Assembly: GCF_017876625.1 (NCBI RefSeq)
Contig: NZ_JAGIOH010000001.1
Span: 6,655,501 to 6,719,500 of the forward strand
DNA from: Streptomyces syringium
Lineage (GTDB): Bacteria; Actinomycetota; Actinomycetes; Streptomycetales; Streptomycetaceae
DNA: 64,000 bases
Direction of reading: 5' to 3'
Made by a program: the position numbers and the translations under genes. Every line of letters begins with the position of its first letter. Positions within the stretch are counted from its first letter, which is position 1. Below the pieces are notes generated by a model that saw only the letters and a list, made by a program, of their open reading frames with translations, searched no databases and was not told the origin of the DNA. Of this stretch, positions 31,469 to 41,318 are shown piece by piece.

Positions 31469-34215
31469 GCCGAGCCTCCGATCAGGGTCAAGAACGCGTC
31501 CTCCAGGCGGCGGTGCGGGCCGACGCGCGCCACCGGGATCTCCAACCGCACCAGCTCCACCAGCAGCTCCGGTGCGCCCATGCCGTCGAGCCGCACCAGC
31601 AGCCCCTCTTCGCTCCGCACGGCCGAGGCCACGCCGGGCAGCGCCGCCACCTTCTCCGCCGTCACCTCGGGCAGCTCGCCCTCGACACCGACCAGCAGCG
31701 TGTCGCCCGAGCCGACGATCTCCGCGACCGGACCCGCGCTCACGAGCCGGCCGCGGTCCATCACGACCAGGTGCGTACAGCTCTGTTCGACCTCGGCGAG
31801 GAGATGGCTGGAGACGATGACGGTACGGCCGGCGGCCGCGTACCGGATCATCACCTCGCGCATCTCCCGGATCTGCGGCGGGTCGAGCCCGTTGGTCGGT
31901 TCGTCCAGGATCAGCAGATCCGGCAGCCCGAGCATGGCCTGCGCGATCGCGAGACGCTGCCGCATGCCCTGGGAGTACGTCCGTACGGCCCGCTCCAGCG
32001 CGGAGCCGAGGCCGGCGATCTCCAGGGCCTCCTCCAGGTGCGCGTCCTCGGCCGGGCGGCCCGTCGCCTGCCAGTACAGATCGAGATTGGCCCGGCCGGA
32101 CAGGTGCGGCAGGAACCCCGCGCCCTCCACGAACGCCCCGACCCGCGACAGCACCGGCGCACCCGGCCGGATCGCGTGCCCGAAGACGCGGATCCCGCCC
32201 TCGTCGGGGCGGATGAGACCCATGAGCATGCGCAGGGTGGTGGTCTTGCCCGCACCGTTCGGGCCGAGCAGCCCCAGCACCTGGCCCCGCTCGACGCGGA
32301 AGGACAGCTCCCGTACGGCGTACCGGTCGGCGGACTTGGCGTACCGCTTGCTCAGGCCGGTGATCTGCAACGGCACCTCGGCGAGCGCCGGGTCGGGCGC
32401 GGGCGGTGCGGTGCGCCGGCGACCGGTCAGCAGCAGGGCCGCCGCGACGGCCGCGCCGCCGAGCGGCAGCCCCCACGTCCACCAGGGGAGGGCGGAGGAG
32501 CCGGTCCGCACACCGGGCGCGGTCGGCACGCTCAAGGCCCCGCCCGCGAGCGCGACGGTGTACGCGGCGGGCCGGGCCGGGGAGGCGTAACCCAGGTCGG
32601 TGGCGGCGAGGACGAGCCGCATCCGGTGACCGGACTCGAAGGTGTGGTCGATGGCGGGCAGCTTGAGCTCGACGGTGCGGCCGCCCTTCGCGTCGGTGAC
32701 GCGGACGGGCGTGACGAGCTGTCCGGGCAGCACCTGCTGCCCGTCCGGCCCGACGTCGTAGACCTTGGCGAAGAGAACGGCCTCCCCGGTGTCCGAGGAG
32801 ATCCTCGCCCGCACGGTCGGGGAGCCGGTGACGCGGACACCCTCGCTGAGCCGGGCCGAGTCGAAGCGCGCGTGCTGGCCGGGGAAGTCGAGGGAGACAC
32901 CGACGCCGAGGCCCGACAGCCGGTTCAGCGAACCGATGCCCGGCACCGCGGAGATCGCGGGCGGTGCCGCCCCCGCCGGATTGCCGAACGACTGCTCGCG
33001 CCCGGTCAGCTCGATCGCGCGCGGGTCGCCGCGCAGCCCCGGATAGCGCTTCCCGCTCGCGCCGCGCAGCTGCGCCTTGCCGTCGGTGGTGTCGATTCCG
33101 CCGGTCCTGCTGACGCGGAACGCGGGTCCGGTGCCCGCGCTCCCGTCGTCCTTGAGGTAGCGGTCGAACCACGCGCGCGTGCGCCGCGCGATCCGGTCGT
33201 TCTCGTCCGCCCCGCCGTCGTGGCCACCGGCGATCCAGTCGACGGAGACGGGCGCGCCGTTGCGGGCGATGGCCTTGGCCGCCGCGTCGGACTGGTCGAG
33301 GGGGAAGAGCGAGTCGGTCTGGCCCTGGACGAGGAGGGTGGGCACCTTGATCCGGTCGGCGACGGCGGAGGGACTGCGGCTCTCCAGCAGCTCCCGTGCC
33401 CGCGCGTCCGGCTTCCCGTCGACGGCCACCCGCTCGTACATCTCGCACAGTGTCTTCTCGAACCGGCCGCAGCCGGAGAACCGGGCGGTGGCCCCCGCCG
33501 TGCGGGCCGGGCCGTCACCGACGGCCGGCGCGGAGGCGTTCGGCGTGACACCGGCCGATGTGCTGCCGGTGGTGAAGAAGATCCCGGACCAGAGTTTCTT
33601 GAAGACGTCGTTCGGGAAGAGCGAGTCGGCGAGGTTCCAGTAGGTGATCTGCGGGGCGATGGCGTCGACGCGCTTGTCGTGCCCGGCCGCCAGGAGGGCG
33701 GCGCCGCCGCCGTAGGAGGCGCCCGCGATGCCCACCCTCGGGTCGCCCGCCTTGTCGAGCCGCACCTCCGGCCGTCGCGCCAGCCAGTCGATCAGCCGGC
33801 TCACATCGGCGACCTCACGGCCCGGGTCGTTGAGGCCGATACGGCCCGTGGACCGCCCGAAGCCGCGCGCGGACCAGGTCAGCACCGCGTAGCCGTCGCG
33901 CGCCAGTTCCTCCGCCCTCTCGCGCAGCTCGGTCTTGCTGCCCCCGAAGCCGTGCGCGAGCAGCACGGCCGGTCTGCGGGTGTCCGTGTCACCGGAGGTG
34001 AAGTACGAGGTGTCGATGCGGACCGGACCCGAGCGCTCGGCGCCCGGGGCGTCGGGCATCGTCAGGAACCGGTCCTCGCGGTGCACGGCGGCGTCCGACC
34101 CGGTGGCCGAGGCCACGGTCCAGGTACCGGCACCGACGAGTACGGCGCCGGCGGCCGTGGCGGCCAGCAGCCGGTCGCGTCCGGACCGAGGGCGCCGGGG
34201 GAAACGCAGCTTCAT
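31465..34215 (-). CDS. Alpha/beta-hydrolase fused to ABC ATPase
   Basis: This single 916-residue polypeptide combines two normally separate activities. Residues 1-40 contain a positively charged N-terminus and a hydrophobic segment (LLAATAAGAVLVGAGTWTVA), which would place the hydrolase outside. Residues 60-560 resemble CocE/S15 X-Pro dipeptidyl-peptidase-type alpha/beta hydrolases: VLLAHGFGGSKTELRERAEE, the nucleophile elbow GIAGASYGGGAAL, and a C-terminal jelly-roll-like domain. A transmembrane helix follows near residue 580 (ALPWWTWGLPLGGAAVAAAL). The ABC ATPase comes last, with Walker A GPNGAGKTTT, signature YSQGMRQRLAIAQ and Walker B LLILDEPTNGLD. The ATPase would be cytosolic. It is translationally coupled to the ABC-2 permease gene. 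Function and substrate are unknown. Confidence 0.88.
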   Translation of the reverse strand: MKLRFPRRPRSGRDRLLAATAAGAVLVGAGTWTVASATGSDAAVHREDRFLTMPDAPGAERSGPVRIDTSYFTSGDTDTRRPAVLLAHGFGGSKTELRERAEELARDGYAVLTWSARGFGRSTGRIGLNDPGREVADVSRLIDWLARRPEVRLDKAGDPRVGIAGASYGGGAALLAAGHDKRVDAIAPQITYWNLADSLFPNDVFKKLWSGIFFTTGSTSAGVTPNASAPAVGDGPARTAGATARFSGCGRFEKTLCEMYERVAVDGKPDARARELLESRSPSAVADRIKVPTLLVQGQTDSLFPLDQSDAAAKAIARNGAPVSVDWIAGGHDGGADENDRIARRTRAWFDRYLKDDGSAGTGPAFRVSRTGGIDTTDGKAQLRGASGKRYPGLRGDPRAIELTGREQSFGNPAGAAPPAISAVPGIGSLNRLSGLGVGVSLDFPGQHARFDSARLSEGVRVTGSPTVRARISSDTGEAVLFAKVYDVGPDGQQVLPGQLVTPVRVTDAKGGRTVELKLPAIDHTFESGHRMRLVLAATDLGYASPARPAAYTVALAGGALSVPTAPGVRTGSSALPWWTWGLPLGGAAVAAALLLTGRRRTAPPAPDPALAEVPLQITGLSKRYAKSADRYAVRELSFRVERGQVLGLLGPNGAGKTTTLRMLMGLIRPDEGGIRVFGHAIRPGAPVLSRVGAFVEGAGFLPHLSGRANLDLYWQATGRPAEDAHLEEALEIAGLGSALERAVRTYSQGMRQRLAIAQAMLGLPDLLILDEPTNGLDPPQIREMREVMIRYAAAGRTVIVSSHLLAEVEQSCTHLVVMDRGRLVSAGPVAEIVGSGDTLLVGVEGELPEVTAEKVAALPGVASAVRSEEGLLVRLDGMGAPELLVELVRLEIPVARVGPHRRLEDAFLTLIGGSA

Positions 34216-34353
34216 GCCCGAATGCTAAGCGGAGCCGTCGTCCACCTGTGTCGCCGACAGGACGAGCGGGTCCCCTCCGTGCGGCGTACAACCCCCGGCG
34301 CCCGTACCGCGGGCGTGGTACGTCCCCTTTGCCAAGAGGGGCCGGGGGCGCTA

Positions 34354-34902
34354 TCAGCCGTCCGCCTCGTCCGCCATGTCGGCGAGCCGGGTGACGGTGT
34401 TCCAGTTGCGGGCGGTGCCGTCCTCGCCCAGGCGCCGGCCCGTCAGGAGCTTCGCCAGCTTGGAGTCCCGGATGCCGTCCGGGCAGATCAGATACACCTC
34501 GCGCTCCCCGAGGACGAACTCATCGGGCGCGTACGCGCCCGGATCGAGGTCCGCGAAGGCGTCGGGGCGGGCGGTGCCGGTCAGGAAGGTCACCAGGAAC
34601 CGCGCGGGATCGACCGTGCGGTCGGCGAACGGATTGGCGTCAACGACGCGACGCAGGTCCACTCCTTCGCGCACCAAGCAGCGCACGGACAGGCCCAGCT
34701 CGCGTGCGATGGCCTCCTCCAGCCCGGCCGCCAGGGCGTCCGGGTCGGAGCCCGGGTGGGTGAACACCGCGTTGCCGCTGTTGAGGTGGGTGCGCACCGA
34801 GCCGCAGCCCAGACCGGAGAGCAGATCGCGCAGGGTCCCCATGGGGACGCGCTGCTTGGTGCCCACGTTGATGCCGCGCAGGAGAGCCACGTACGTTGTC
34901 AC
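34354..34902 (-). CDS. DUF1697 family protein
   Basis: This 182-residue protein belongs to the DUF1697 family, recognised by the N-terminal YVALLRGINVGTKQRVPMGT and the following VRTHLNSGNAVF. The family is widespread in bacteria, soluble, and of unknown biochemical function. The gene is divergent from the secreted esterase across 59 bp. The 138-bp gap downstream (34216-34353) contains short GC hairpins (for example CGCCCG/CGGGCG at 34299-34315) that may terminate transcription. Confidence 0.88.
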   Translation of the reverse strand: MTTYVALLRGINVGTKQRVPMGTLRDLLSGLGCGSVRTHLNSGNAVFTHPGSDPDALAAGLEEAIARELGLSVRCLVREGVDLRRVVDANPFADRTVDPARFLVTFLTGTARPDAFADLDPGAYAPDEFVLGEREVYLICPDGIRDSKLAKLLTGRRLGEDGTARNWNTVTRLADMADEADG

Positions 34903-34961
34903 CCCCTCACCGTAATATGACGCGCACCACTGACGTGAGCGGCATGTGGGGGGGCGATCGC

Positions 34962-36062
34962 ATGGTGCGCAGGGCTCGGCACGGGGGATTCACGGCGCGG
35001 GCCGCACGGGCGCTGGCGGCGCTCGCGCTGCTGCTGCCGGTGGTGGGGGCGCAGACGGCCGGGGCGGGTCCCGCGGAGGCCCGCGCGGCGGACAATCCGG
35101 CCCGCGTGGTCAAGGAAGTGCGGGTCGACGACCGGACGCTCGATCTGGCCGTCGCCTCGCCCGACACCGAGGCGTTGTTCACGTGGGTGCGCCTGCTGCT
35201 GCCCAAGGGCTGGTCCAAGGACGCCTCACGGACCTGGCCCGCCTTGTGGCTGCTGCACGGCGGCGCGGGCAACCACCTGGACTGGACCGCCAACACGCAC
35301 ATCGAGGAGCTCACCGCCGACCGGGACGCGATCGTCGTCATGCCGGATACCAGCGGGTGCAGCGGTTACAGCAATTGGTACAACGGCGGCAGGTGGGGCG
35401 CCCCGGCCTGGGAGACCTATCTGCTCGACCAGGTCCGGCCGCTGCTGGAGCGGGACTACCGCGCCGGGGCGCGGCGAGCCGTCGCGGGGCTGTCCATGGG
35501 CGGCCAGGGAGCGCTGAAGTTCACGGCCGTGCGCCCCGGCCTGTTCAGCGCGGCCGCTTCGTACAGCGGCGCCGTCAACCCCCTCTACAGGTCACCCGAC
35601 GGCGGTTTCGACGGGCCCGACGCGGTGAAGGCCGGCGGCATCACGTGCCTGACCGACTGGAAGCGCCTGTGGGGCGAGCCCGGTTACCCCTTCGACACCG
35701 ACGACCCGGCCGATCTGCGCCAGCAGTGGCTGTGGAAGCGCAACAGCCCGCTGGAGCGGGCCGCCGAGCTCGCCGGCACCCCGCTCTACATCTCCTACGG
35801 CAACGGCGCCGAGCAGGGCGCGGGCTGGAAGTGGGGCGACCCGCCCCCGTCCGCCGCGCGCTGCACGGACCCGGCCGCGCACGGCACCGACGACCAGATC
35901 GAGCGTGCCGTCTTCGGCATGAACCAGCAGCTGCGCGCCAAGCTCGCACAGCTCGGCGTCCCGGCCACGGTGTGCGCCTCGACCGGCGGGCACACCTGGC
36001 GCTATTGGGAGCGTGAGCTGGTGGCGTCGTTCCCGATGCTGATGAAGGCCATCGGGGCGTGA
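34962..36062 (+). CDS. Secreted esterase, antigen-85/esterase D fold
   Basis: This 366-residue predicted extracellular esterase has an N-terminal signal peptide (RRARHGGFTARAARALAALA followed by LLLPVVGAQTAGAGPAEARA). The mature part has an alpha/beta-hydrolase fold of the antigen 85/FrmB (PF00756) type: WPALWLLHGGAGNHLDWTAN, the oxyanion region and VVMPDTSGCSGYSNWY. The catalytic Ser is in AGLSMGGQGALKF, and a C-terminal His lies in STGGHTWRYWE. In other actinobacteria this fold includes mycolyltransferases and carbohydrate or phenolic esterases. Streptomyces lacks mycolic acids, so an esterase role is more likely. The ATG at 34962 is preceded by a run of G. A second ATG at 34944 is possible. 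Confidence 0.85.
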   Translation: MVRRARHGGFTARAARALAALALLLPVVGAQTAGAGPAEARAADNPARVVKEVRVDDRTLDLAVASPDTEALFTWVRLLLPKGWSKDASRTWPALWLLHGGAGNHLDWTANTHIEELTADRDAIVVMPDTSGCSGYSNWYNGGRWGAPAWETYLLDQVRPLLERDYRAGARRAVAGLSMGGQGALKFTAVRPGLFSAAASYSGAVNPLYRSPDGGFDGPDAVKAGGITCLTDWKRLWGEPGYPFDTDDPADLRQQWLWKRNSPLERAAELAGTPLYISYGNGAEQGAGWKWGDPPPSAARCTDPAAHGTDDQIERAVFGMNQQLRAKLAQLGVPATVCASTGGHTWRYWERELVASFPMLMKAIGA

Positions 36063-36063
36063 A

Positions 36064-36113
36064 GTCCTCGACCGCCGGACGGGCACAATTCAGCCCGTCC
36101 GGCGATTGAGGAC
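36064..36113. terminator. Large inverted-repeat hairpin, bidirectional terminator
   Basis: A left arm at 36064-36084 and a right arm at 36093-36113 pair over 21 bp with only two mismatches around an 8-nt loop. The arms are the common Streptomyces intergenic element (GCCCGTCCGGCGATTGAGGAC) in opposite orientation. It occupies the gap between the convergent esterase and GH38 stops, so it should terminate both transcripts. Confidence 0.8.
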
Positions 36114-36142
36114 AAGAAACGGTGAAAGGGCGGGACCGGGGC

Positions 36143-39100
36143 TCACACGCCGGATGCTGCGCGCCGCGCCAGCCGCAGGGTGACGATCTCGAACGGTCGC
36201 AGGGAAAGCACCACGCCGTCACCGTCCGTCGTCGTGGCAGCCGCCACAGGCCGCTCCAGCAGGTCGCACACGGACACCGACGCCGTCGGGAACCCCGCGG
36301 ACAGCCGCGCACGGGCCCGCCCGCCCAGCGACTCGTACAGCCGCACCACCACGTCCCCGCTGCCGTCGTCCGCGAGCTTGATCGCGGAGATGACGACCGC
36401 GTCGTCGGACACCGACACGAGCGGCTCCACACCCGCGGAGCCCGGCACCCTCCGCTCCGGCAGATTGATCCGGTACCCCTCACGCACCGCGTCCCCCAAC
36501 GACGCGCCCGGCACCAGCGCGTAGCGGAACCGGTGGGTGCCCTGGTCGGTGCGCGGGTCGGGGAAGCGCGGCGCCCGCAGCAGCGAGAGCCGGAGCGTGG
36601 TCGTGGTCCCGGTGTCCGCTTCGCGCACGGCGCGCGTCACGTCGTAGCCGTACGTCGAGTCGTTGACCACCGCCACCCCCCACCCCGGCTCCTCCAGATG
36701 CACGAACCGGTGCGCGCACGCCTCGAACTTGGCCGCGTCCCAGCTGGTGTTGGTGTGCGTGGGCCGGTGGAGATGGCCGAACTGGGTCTCGGCCGACGTG
36801 CGGTCGGCGTGCACATCGAGGGGGAAGGCGGCCTTGAGGAACTTCTCCGTCTCGTGCCAGTCGACCTCCGTCTCGATGTCCAGCCGCCGTACCCCCGCGG
36901 GGAGGGAGAGCAGTTGCTCGACCCGTGAGGAGCCGAAGGCCCGGACGACCCGCAGTGCCCCCTCGTCCGTCGGCTCCAGCGTCTCGACGTCCGTCAGATC
37001 CGTGACGGTGTTGCGGTAGAAGTGGTCCACGTCCCACGCGTCCCACATGTTCGGGAAGTCCGGGTGCAGTTGCAGCAGGTTGGCCGCCGTCCCCGGTGCG
37101 ATCGTCTCCCGGTCCGCCTCCGGGTCGTACACGGAGACCACGAGGCCGCGCCCGTCGACCTCCACCCGCAGCAGACCGTTGTCGAGCGTGAAGCCACCGC
37201 CCTCGCGCGCCCGGACCGTCGGCGAGGCGGAGGCGGGGGCGTGGCCGGGGTCGCGGTCGGGGGAGTCGACCAGGGCGCCACCGTGGGCGACCGCGCCGCC
37301 CCGCCCGTGCGGCGCCGCGTTGAAGACCACCGTCCCACCGCCCGGGGCGTCACCCGCGAGCGCTGCCAGCGCGCCCCCGACGATCGACTCCAGCTCGGCC
37401 GTGACCGCCCCGTAGGTCGCCGCCGCCTCCCGGTGCACCCACGCGATCGAGGTGCCCGGCAGGATGTCGTGGAACTGGTGCAGCAGCACCGTCTTCCACA
37501 GCCGGTCCAGTGCCTCGTACGGATAGCGGAACCCGGCCCGTACGGCCGCCGTCGCGGCCCACAGCTCCGCCTCGCGCAGCAGGTGCTCCGAGCGGCGGTT
37601 GCCCTGCTTCGTCTTCGCCTGACTGGTGAGCGTCGCCCGGTGCAGCTCCAGATACAGCTCGCCCACCCACACCGGCGCGTGCCCGTACTCCGCGTGGGCC
37701 TTCTCGAAGAACGCCGACGGCCGCTCGAAGACGACCCTCGCCGAGCCCTCCAGATCCGCCAGCCGCTTCGCCCGCGCCACCATCTCGCGCGTCGTCCCCC
37801 CGCCGCCGTCGCCCCAGCCGGTCGGTGCGAGGGAGCGGGTCGCACCGCCCTTCTCCTGGAAGTTGCGGACCGCGTGCGCCACCTCCTGCCCCGACAGCCG
37901 TGAGTTGTAGGTGTCGATCGGCGGGAAGTGGGTGAACACCCGGGTGCCGTCCAGGCCCTCCCACCAGAACGTGTGATGGGGGAACTTATTGGTCCGGCTC
38001 CAGGAGATCTTCTGCGTCAGGAACCACTTGGCACCCGCCAGCCTCACCAGCTGCGGCAGCGCCGCCGAGTAGCCGAAGGTGTCCGGCAGCCACACCTCCT
38101 CCGTCTCGATCCCGAACTCCTCCAGGAAGAAACGCTTGCCGTGCACGAACTGCCGTGCCAGCGCCTCCGACCCGGGCATGTTCGTGTCGGACTCCACCCA
38201 CATGCCGCCCACCGGCACGAACCGGCCCTCCGCGACGGCCTTCTTCACCCGCGCGTACACCTCCGGCCGGTGCTCCTTGATCCACGCGAACTGCTGCGCC
38301 TGCGACATGGCGTAGACGAAGTCCGGCTCGTCCTCCAGCAGGGCGGTCATATTGGCCGTGGTACGGGCGACCTTCCGCACGGTCTCGCGCAGCGGCCACA
38401 GCCACGCCGAGTCGATGTGCGCGTGCCCGACCGCGCTGATCCGGTGCGCGGAGGCGTGCGCGGGCGCGGACAGCACCTCCGTGAGCTGCTCGCGGGCCCG
38501 CTCCGCGCTCCCGCCGACGTCCTGGAGGTCGACGGCGTCCAGCGCCCGCTCGACCGCCCGCAGGATCTCCCAGCGGCGCGGCGAGTCCACCGACAGCTCG
38601 GCCATCAGCTCACCCAGCACCTCCAGGTCCTGGACCAGCTCCCACACCACCCCGTCCAGGACGGCCAGATCCATCCGGGCCAGCCGGTAGCGCGGCGCGT
38701 CGTCCGCCGTGAGCCGGTCTCCCAGCTCGGTCGGCACGAACGGGTGATAGTCCAGGATCACCGGGTTGGACGAGGCCTCGATGTGCAGCAGCACCTCCTC
38801 GCCGCCCGCGACCGACTCGCCGATCCGCACCCACTGATTGCGGGGGTTGAGCCCCTTCACGGGCGAGCCGTCCGGCCGGTAGACGAGCCCCTCGCACTGG
38901 AAGCCCGGCATGTTCTCGTCGAAGCCCAGGTCCAGCAGCGCCTCGACGGTCCGGCCCGCCCACTCCTCAGGCACGGTTCCGGTGACCGTGAACCAGCTGG
39001 TGCCCCACGGCGGGCCCCAGGGCGCGCCGACCTCGATCGGCTCGCGCCCGGCCGCGAGGCCCTCGGCGACGGGCACGGGCTCGCCGGGCGCGTTCCACAC

Positions 39101-39202
39101 GGTGACGGTCAGCGGCACCGACTCGGGATACACGGCGGGCCGGATGCGCTCGTCCAGCACCCGCTTGAGACGGGCTTCGGTGACGGTGCGGTCGTTGTGC
39201 AT
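36143..39202 (-). CDS. GH38 alpha-mannosidase
   Basis: This 1019-residue glycoside hydrolase family 38 enzyme removes alpha-linked mannose from N-glycan chains. The zinc-site motif is VGHAHIDSAWLWPLRETVRK (His-x-His...Asp), followed by GGMWVESDTNMPGSEALARQ. The nucleophile Asp is in VWLPDTFGYSAALPQLVRLA, and FLTQKISWSRTNKFPHHTFW forms the active-site loop. The C-terminal beta-sandwich domains are complete. There is no signal peptide, so it acts in the cytosol on imported glycans. The ATG at 39200-39202 is chosen because it begins just before the conserved N-terminal domain. A longer frame to 40540 is a shadow of the GH85 gene. It is the last gene of the LacI-controlled operon. Confidence 0.92.
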   Translation of the reverse strand: MHNDRTVTEARLKRVLDERIRPAVYPESVPLTVTVWNAPGEPVPVAEGLAAGREPIEVGAPWGPPWGTSWFTVTGTVPEEWAGRTVEALLDLGFDENMPGFQCEGLVYRPDGSPVKGLNPRNQWVRIGESVAGGEEVLLHIEASSNPVILDYHPFVPTELGDRLTADDAPRYRLARMDLAVLDGVVWELVQDLEVLGELMAELSVDSPRRWEILRAVERALDAVDLQDVGGSAERAREQLTEVLSAPAHASAHRISAVGHAHIDSAWLWPLRETVRKVARTTANMTALLEDEPDFVYAMSQAQQFAWIKEHRPEVYARVKKAVAEGRFVPVGGMWVESDTNMPGSEALARQFVHGKRFFLEEFGIETEEVWLPDTFGYSAALPQLVRLAGAKWFLTQKISWSRTNKFPHHTFWWEGLDGTRVFTHFPPIDTYNSRLSGQEVAHAVRNFQEKGGATRSLAPTGWGDGGGGTTREMVARAKRLADLEGSARVVFERPSAFFEKAHAEYGHAPVWVGELYLELHRATLTSQAKTKQGNRRSEHLLREAELWAATAAVRAGFRYPYEALDRLWKTVLLHQFHDILPGTSIAWVHREAAATYGAVTAELESIVGGALAALAGDAPGGGTVVFNAAPHGRGGAVAHGGALVDSPDRDPGHAPASASPTVRAREGGGFTLDNGLLRVEVDGRGLVVSVYDPEADRETIAPGTAANLLQLHPDFPNMWDAWDVDHFYRNTVTDLTDVETLEPTDEGALRVVRAFGSSRVEQLLSLPAGVRRLDIETEVDWHETEKFLKAAFPLDVHADRTSAETQFGHLHRPTHTNTSWDAAKFEACAHRFVHLEEPGWGVAVVNDSTYGYDVTRAVREADTGTTTTLRLSLLRAPRFPDPRTDQGTHRFRYALVPGASLGDAVREGYRINLPERRVPGSAGVEPLVSVSDDAVVISAIKLADDGSGDVVVRLYESLGGRARARLSAGFPTASVSVCDLLERPVAAATTTDGDGVVLSLRPFEIVTLRLARRAASGV

Positions 39203-39216
39203 GGGCGTCGGTGTCC

Positions 39217-41301
39217 TCACGAAGACGGGATGGACCAGCGGAAGGAAACGCGTGCGGGTGCCGAGGAGACGTACAGCTCGTCCACGGCGCGCACGTCGAC
39301 GCGGGTGACCGCCTCGCCGCCCGTACGACGCAGCGCCGGAACGTAGTAGGCATGCCCACAGGTGCCGCCGAGGAAGCGGCGGCCACCGCCCGGCAGCACC
39401 TGGTGCAGCTCGTAATGGCGCACGGGCGGTGCCGGGCGAGTGCCCGGGCTCCAGCGGAGCCGCAGCGCGGCCGTACCGTCGCCGTTCGGCCGTGCCGCGG
39501 CGACGGTCACCGCGGCCGGGCGGGCGGGGGCGGCCGGTCCGGGCGCCGCGGTGTCGCGCACCGCGAGGTGGCCCAGCCGCCAGCGGACGGCCCCGCCGCC
39601 GGTCGCGGTGAGCCGGACACCCAGCGCGTGGATCGTCCGGCCGGCGCGGCCGGGCGGCAGCGCGCCGACGCGCAGCCGGGCCGTGGTCCAGCCGCGCCCG
39701 CCCGGGGGCAGCGCGCCCGCCGGCACGTGTACGAAGCGGCCGGGCTCCGGGGAGACCACCAGTTCCACCCGGACGCCCGCCGACCCGGGGTCGGTGCGGT
39801 GCGCCAGCTCCACCACCGTTGTCCGCGACAGCGGCAGAGCCGCGGTGAACAGCTCGACGGTCGTCGGCGCGGCGAGCGGGCCCTCCACGAGCAGGCTGGT
39901 GCCGCCGCGCCAGGCGTCGGCGAAGTCGAAGCCCACCACCGGCCGGGCACCGGCCGTGCGGATCACCCAGCGCCGCCCGGGCAGCCGGTCCTGAAGCCCC
40001 AGATGGTTCCAGGGCGCGTCGGACAGGACCGTGCCGCGCTCGTACCAGCCCAGTCCGTGCCCGGTGTTGAAGCTCGTCGCGAACGGCAGCGCGGTCAGCG
40101 TCGTGCGGTCCGCGACGGAGGCCGCCGGAGCCCGCCACGGCCCGGCGCCGGGAGCGGACGGATCCACGGCCGGCCCGGACCAGAACCGGTCGTCCCGCGC
40201 GTGGAAGGCGGCGGGCGAGCGCCCGCCGGCGGGGAGGCTCGTCCACGTCCACTCGGGCCGGTAGAAGCCGTACGAGGTGACGTGCGGTCGGTCGGTGGGG
40301 ACGATCGCGTCCCAGTCGACCCGGGTGTCCCAGCCGTTCGCCTCCACGTCGATGCCCGCCCACAGCTCGTACCGCCCGCGCTCCAGGCGCTCGGCGAGCG
40401 CGCCGGACGACGCGAGCCCGGCCCGGCTCCAGTTGAAGTTGAGGAACATCGAGTCGGCGGCGCGGAAGAAGGGGGAGTTGTGGTCGTTCAGCTCGTTCTG
40501 CCAGGAGACGTCCCCCGAGACGGCCAGCGCGTCGTACCAAGTGACCCGCAATCCCTTGCCGTGAGTCCTCAGGTGGGCCAGGAAGTCCCGCACGTCCGCG
40601 CCGAGCCGGGCGTCGCCGCCACCGGTCTCGGCGTTGACGAACCAGCCGTCGAAACCGTACGCGCGGGCCACCCGGATCAGCTGGTCGGCCAGCGGGAACC
40701 CGCCGTCCGCGCCCCTGCGCACCAGCTCCCGCGTCCAGCGCAGTTGCCCGCCGTACGCGGCCGGAGGCAGGAACACCGTCCCGAGGACGGGCACGCCGTT
40801 GCGGTGCGCGGCGTCCACGACCGGCGCGTTCGGCGCGAGGATCAGCCCCTCGCCGGAGGAGCCGCCCCAGAAGACCAGCTCGTCGAGGTAGGCCCAGTGG
40901 GTGAGGGCGTAGTAGTCGGCGGTGGGGGAGCCCTGCGACGGGTTCCCCGAGGTGTGCGCGAAGGCCGCGAGAGCGGACACCCGGGCCTGCCCCGCCCGCG
41001 CGGTCGCATGGACGGGCGGGGGAGTGAAACGGGTGGCGAGGGGCACGGTGGCCTTGTTGAACGGCAGGTCCACGTCGCTCTCGGGCGCCCAGGAACGCAG
41101 ACTCCGCCAGGTGACGCCGGGCGCGGGAGAGCCCGCCGGCAGGCTGTCGGGATACCAGTACGAGGCGTACGGCTGGAGGTCCGCGACGGGCGCGGCACGG
41201 GCGCCGGGTACGGCGGGTACGGCGGGTACAGCCAAGGCACCGATGCCTGCGGCAAGGACGCGGCGGCGGGTGACCTGAGGTCGTGCGGCTCTGTCATACA
41301 T
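39217..41301 (-). CDS. Secreted GH85 endo-beta-N-acetylglucosaminidase
   Basis: This 694-residue enzyme cuts the chitobiose core of N-glycans, releasing the oligosaccharide and leaving one GlcNAc on the protein. A Tat signal is visible: RRRVLAAGIGALAVPAVPAV after TRRR, cleaved near ARA-AP, so it is exported folded. The GH85 barrel is recognised from LQPYASYWYPDSLPAG, YLDELVFWGGSSGEGL and the catalytic Asn/Glu pair in YGFDGWFVNAETGG. FNFNWSRAGL and YELWAGIDVEANGWDTRVDW follow. Beta-sandwich and fibronectin-like C-terminal domains come next. The ATG at 41299-41301 follows GGAGCCGCC. It lies between GH38 (14 bp downstream) and the GH5 gene, in the same operon as the sugar importer. Confidence 0.92.
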   Translation of the reverse strand: MYDRAARPQVTRRRVLAAGIGALAVPAVPAVPGARAAPVADLQPYASYWYPDSLPAGSPAPGVTWRSLRSWAPESDVDLPFNKATVPLATRFTPPPVHATARAGQARVSALAAFAHTSGNPSQGSPTADYYALTHWAYLDELVFWGGSSGEGLILAPNAPVVDAAHRNGVPVLGTVFLPPAAYGGQLRWTRELVRRGADGGFPLADQLIRVARAYGFDGWFVNAETGGGDARLGADVRDFLAHLRTHGKGLRVTWYDALAVSGDVSWQNELNDHNSPFFRAADSMFLNFNWSRAGLASSGALAERLERGRYELWAGIDVEANGWDTRVDWDAIVPTDRPHVTSYGFYRPEWTWTSLPAGGRSPAAFHARDDRFWSGPAVDPSAPGAGPWRAPAASVADRTTLTALPFATSFNTGHGLGWYERGTVLSDAPWNHLGLQDRLPGRRWVIRTAGARPVVGFDFADAWRGGTSLLVEGPLAAPTTVELFTAALPLSRTTVVELAHRTDPGSAGVRVELVVSPEPGRFVHVPAGALPPGGRGWTTARLRVGALPPGRAGRTIHALGVRLTATGGGAVRWRLGHLAVRDTAAPGPAAPARPAAVTVAAARPNGDGTAALRLRWSPGTRPAPPVRHYELHQVLPGGGRRFLGGTCGHAYYVPALRRTGGEAVTRVDVRAVDELYVSSAPARVSFRWSIPSS

Positions 41302-41318
41302 GGCGGCTCCACATGTCA

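Noticed and set aside
36143..40540. A 1465-codon open frame that extends the GH38 gene far upstream
   Set aside because: Bases above 39202 are the antisense of the GH85 gene; the extension is an Arg/Pro-rich shadow of high-GC DNA with no motifs. The GH38 domain is complete from 39202.
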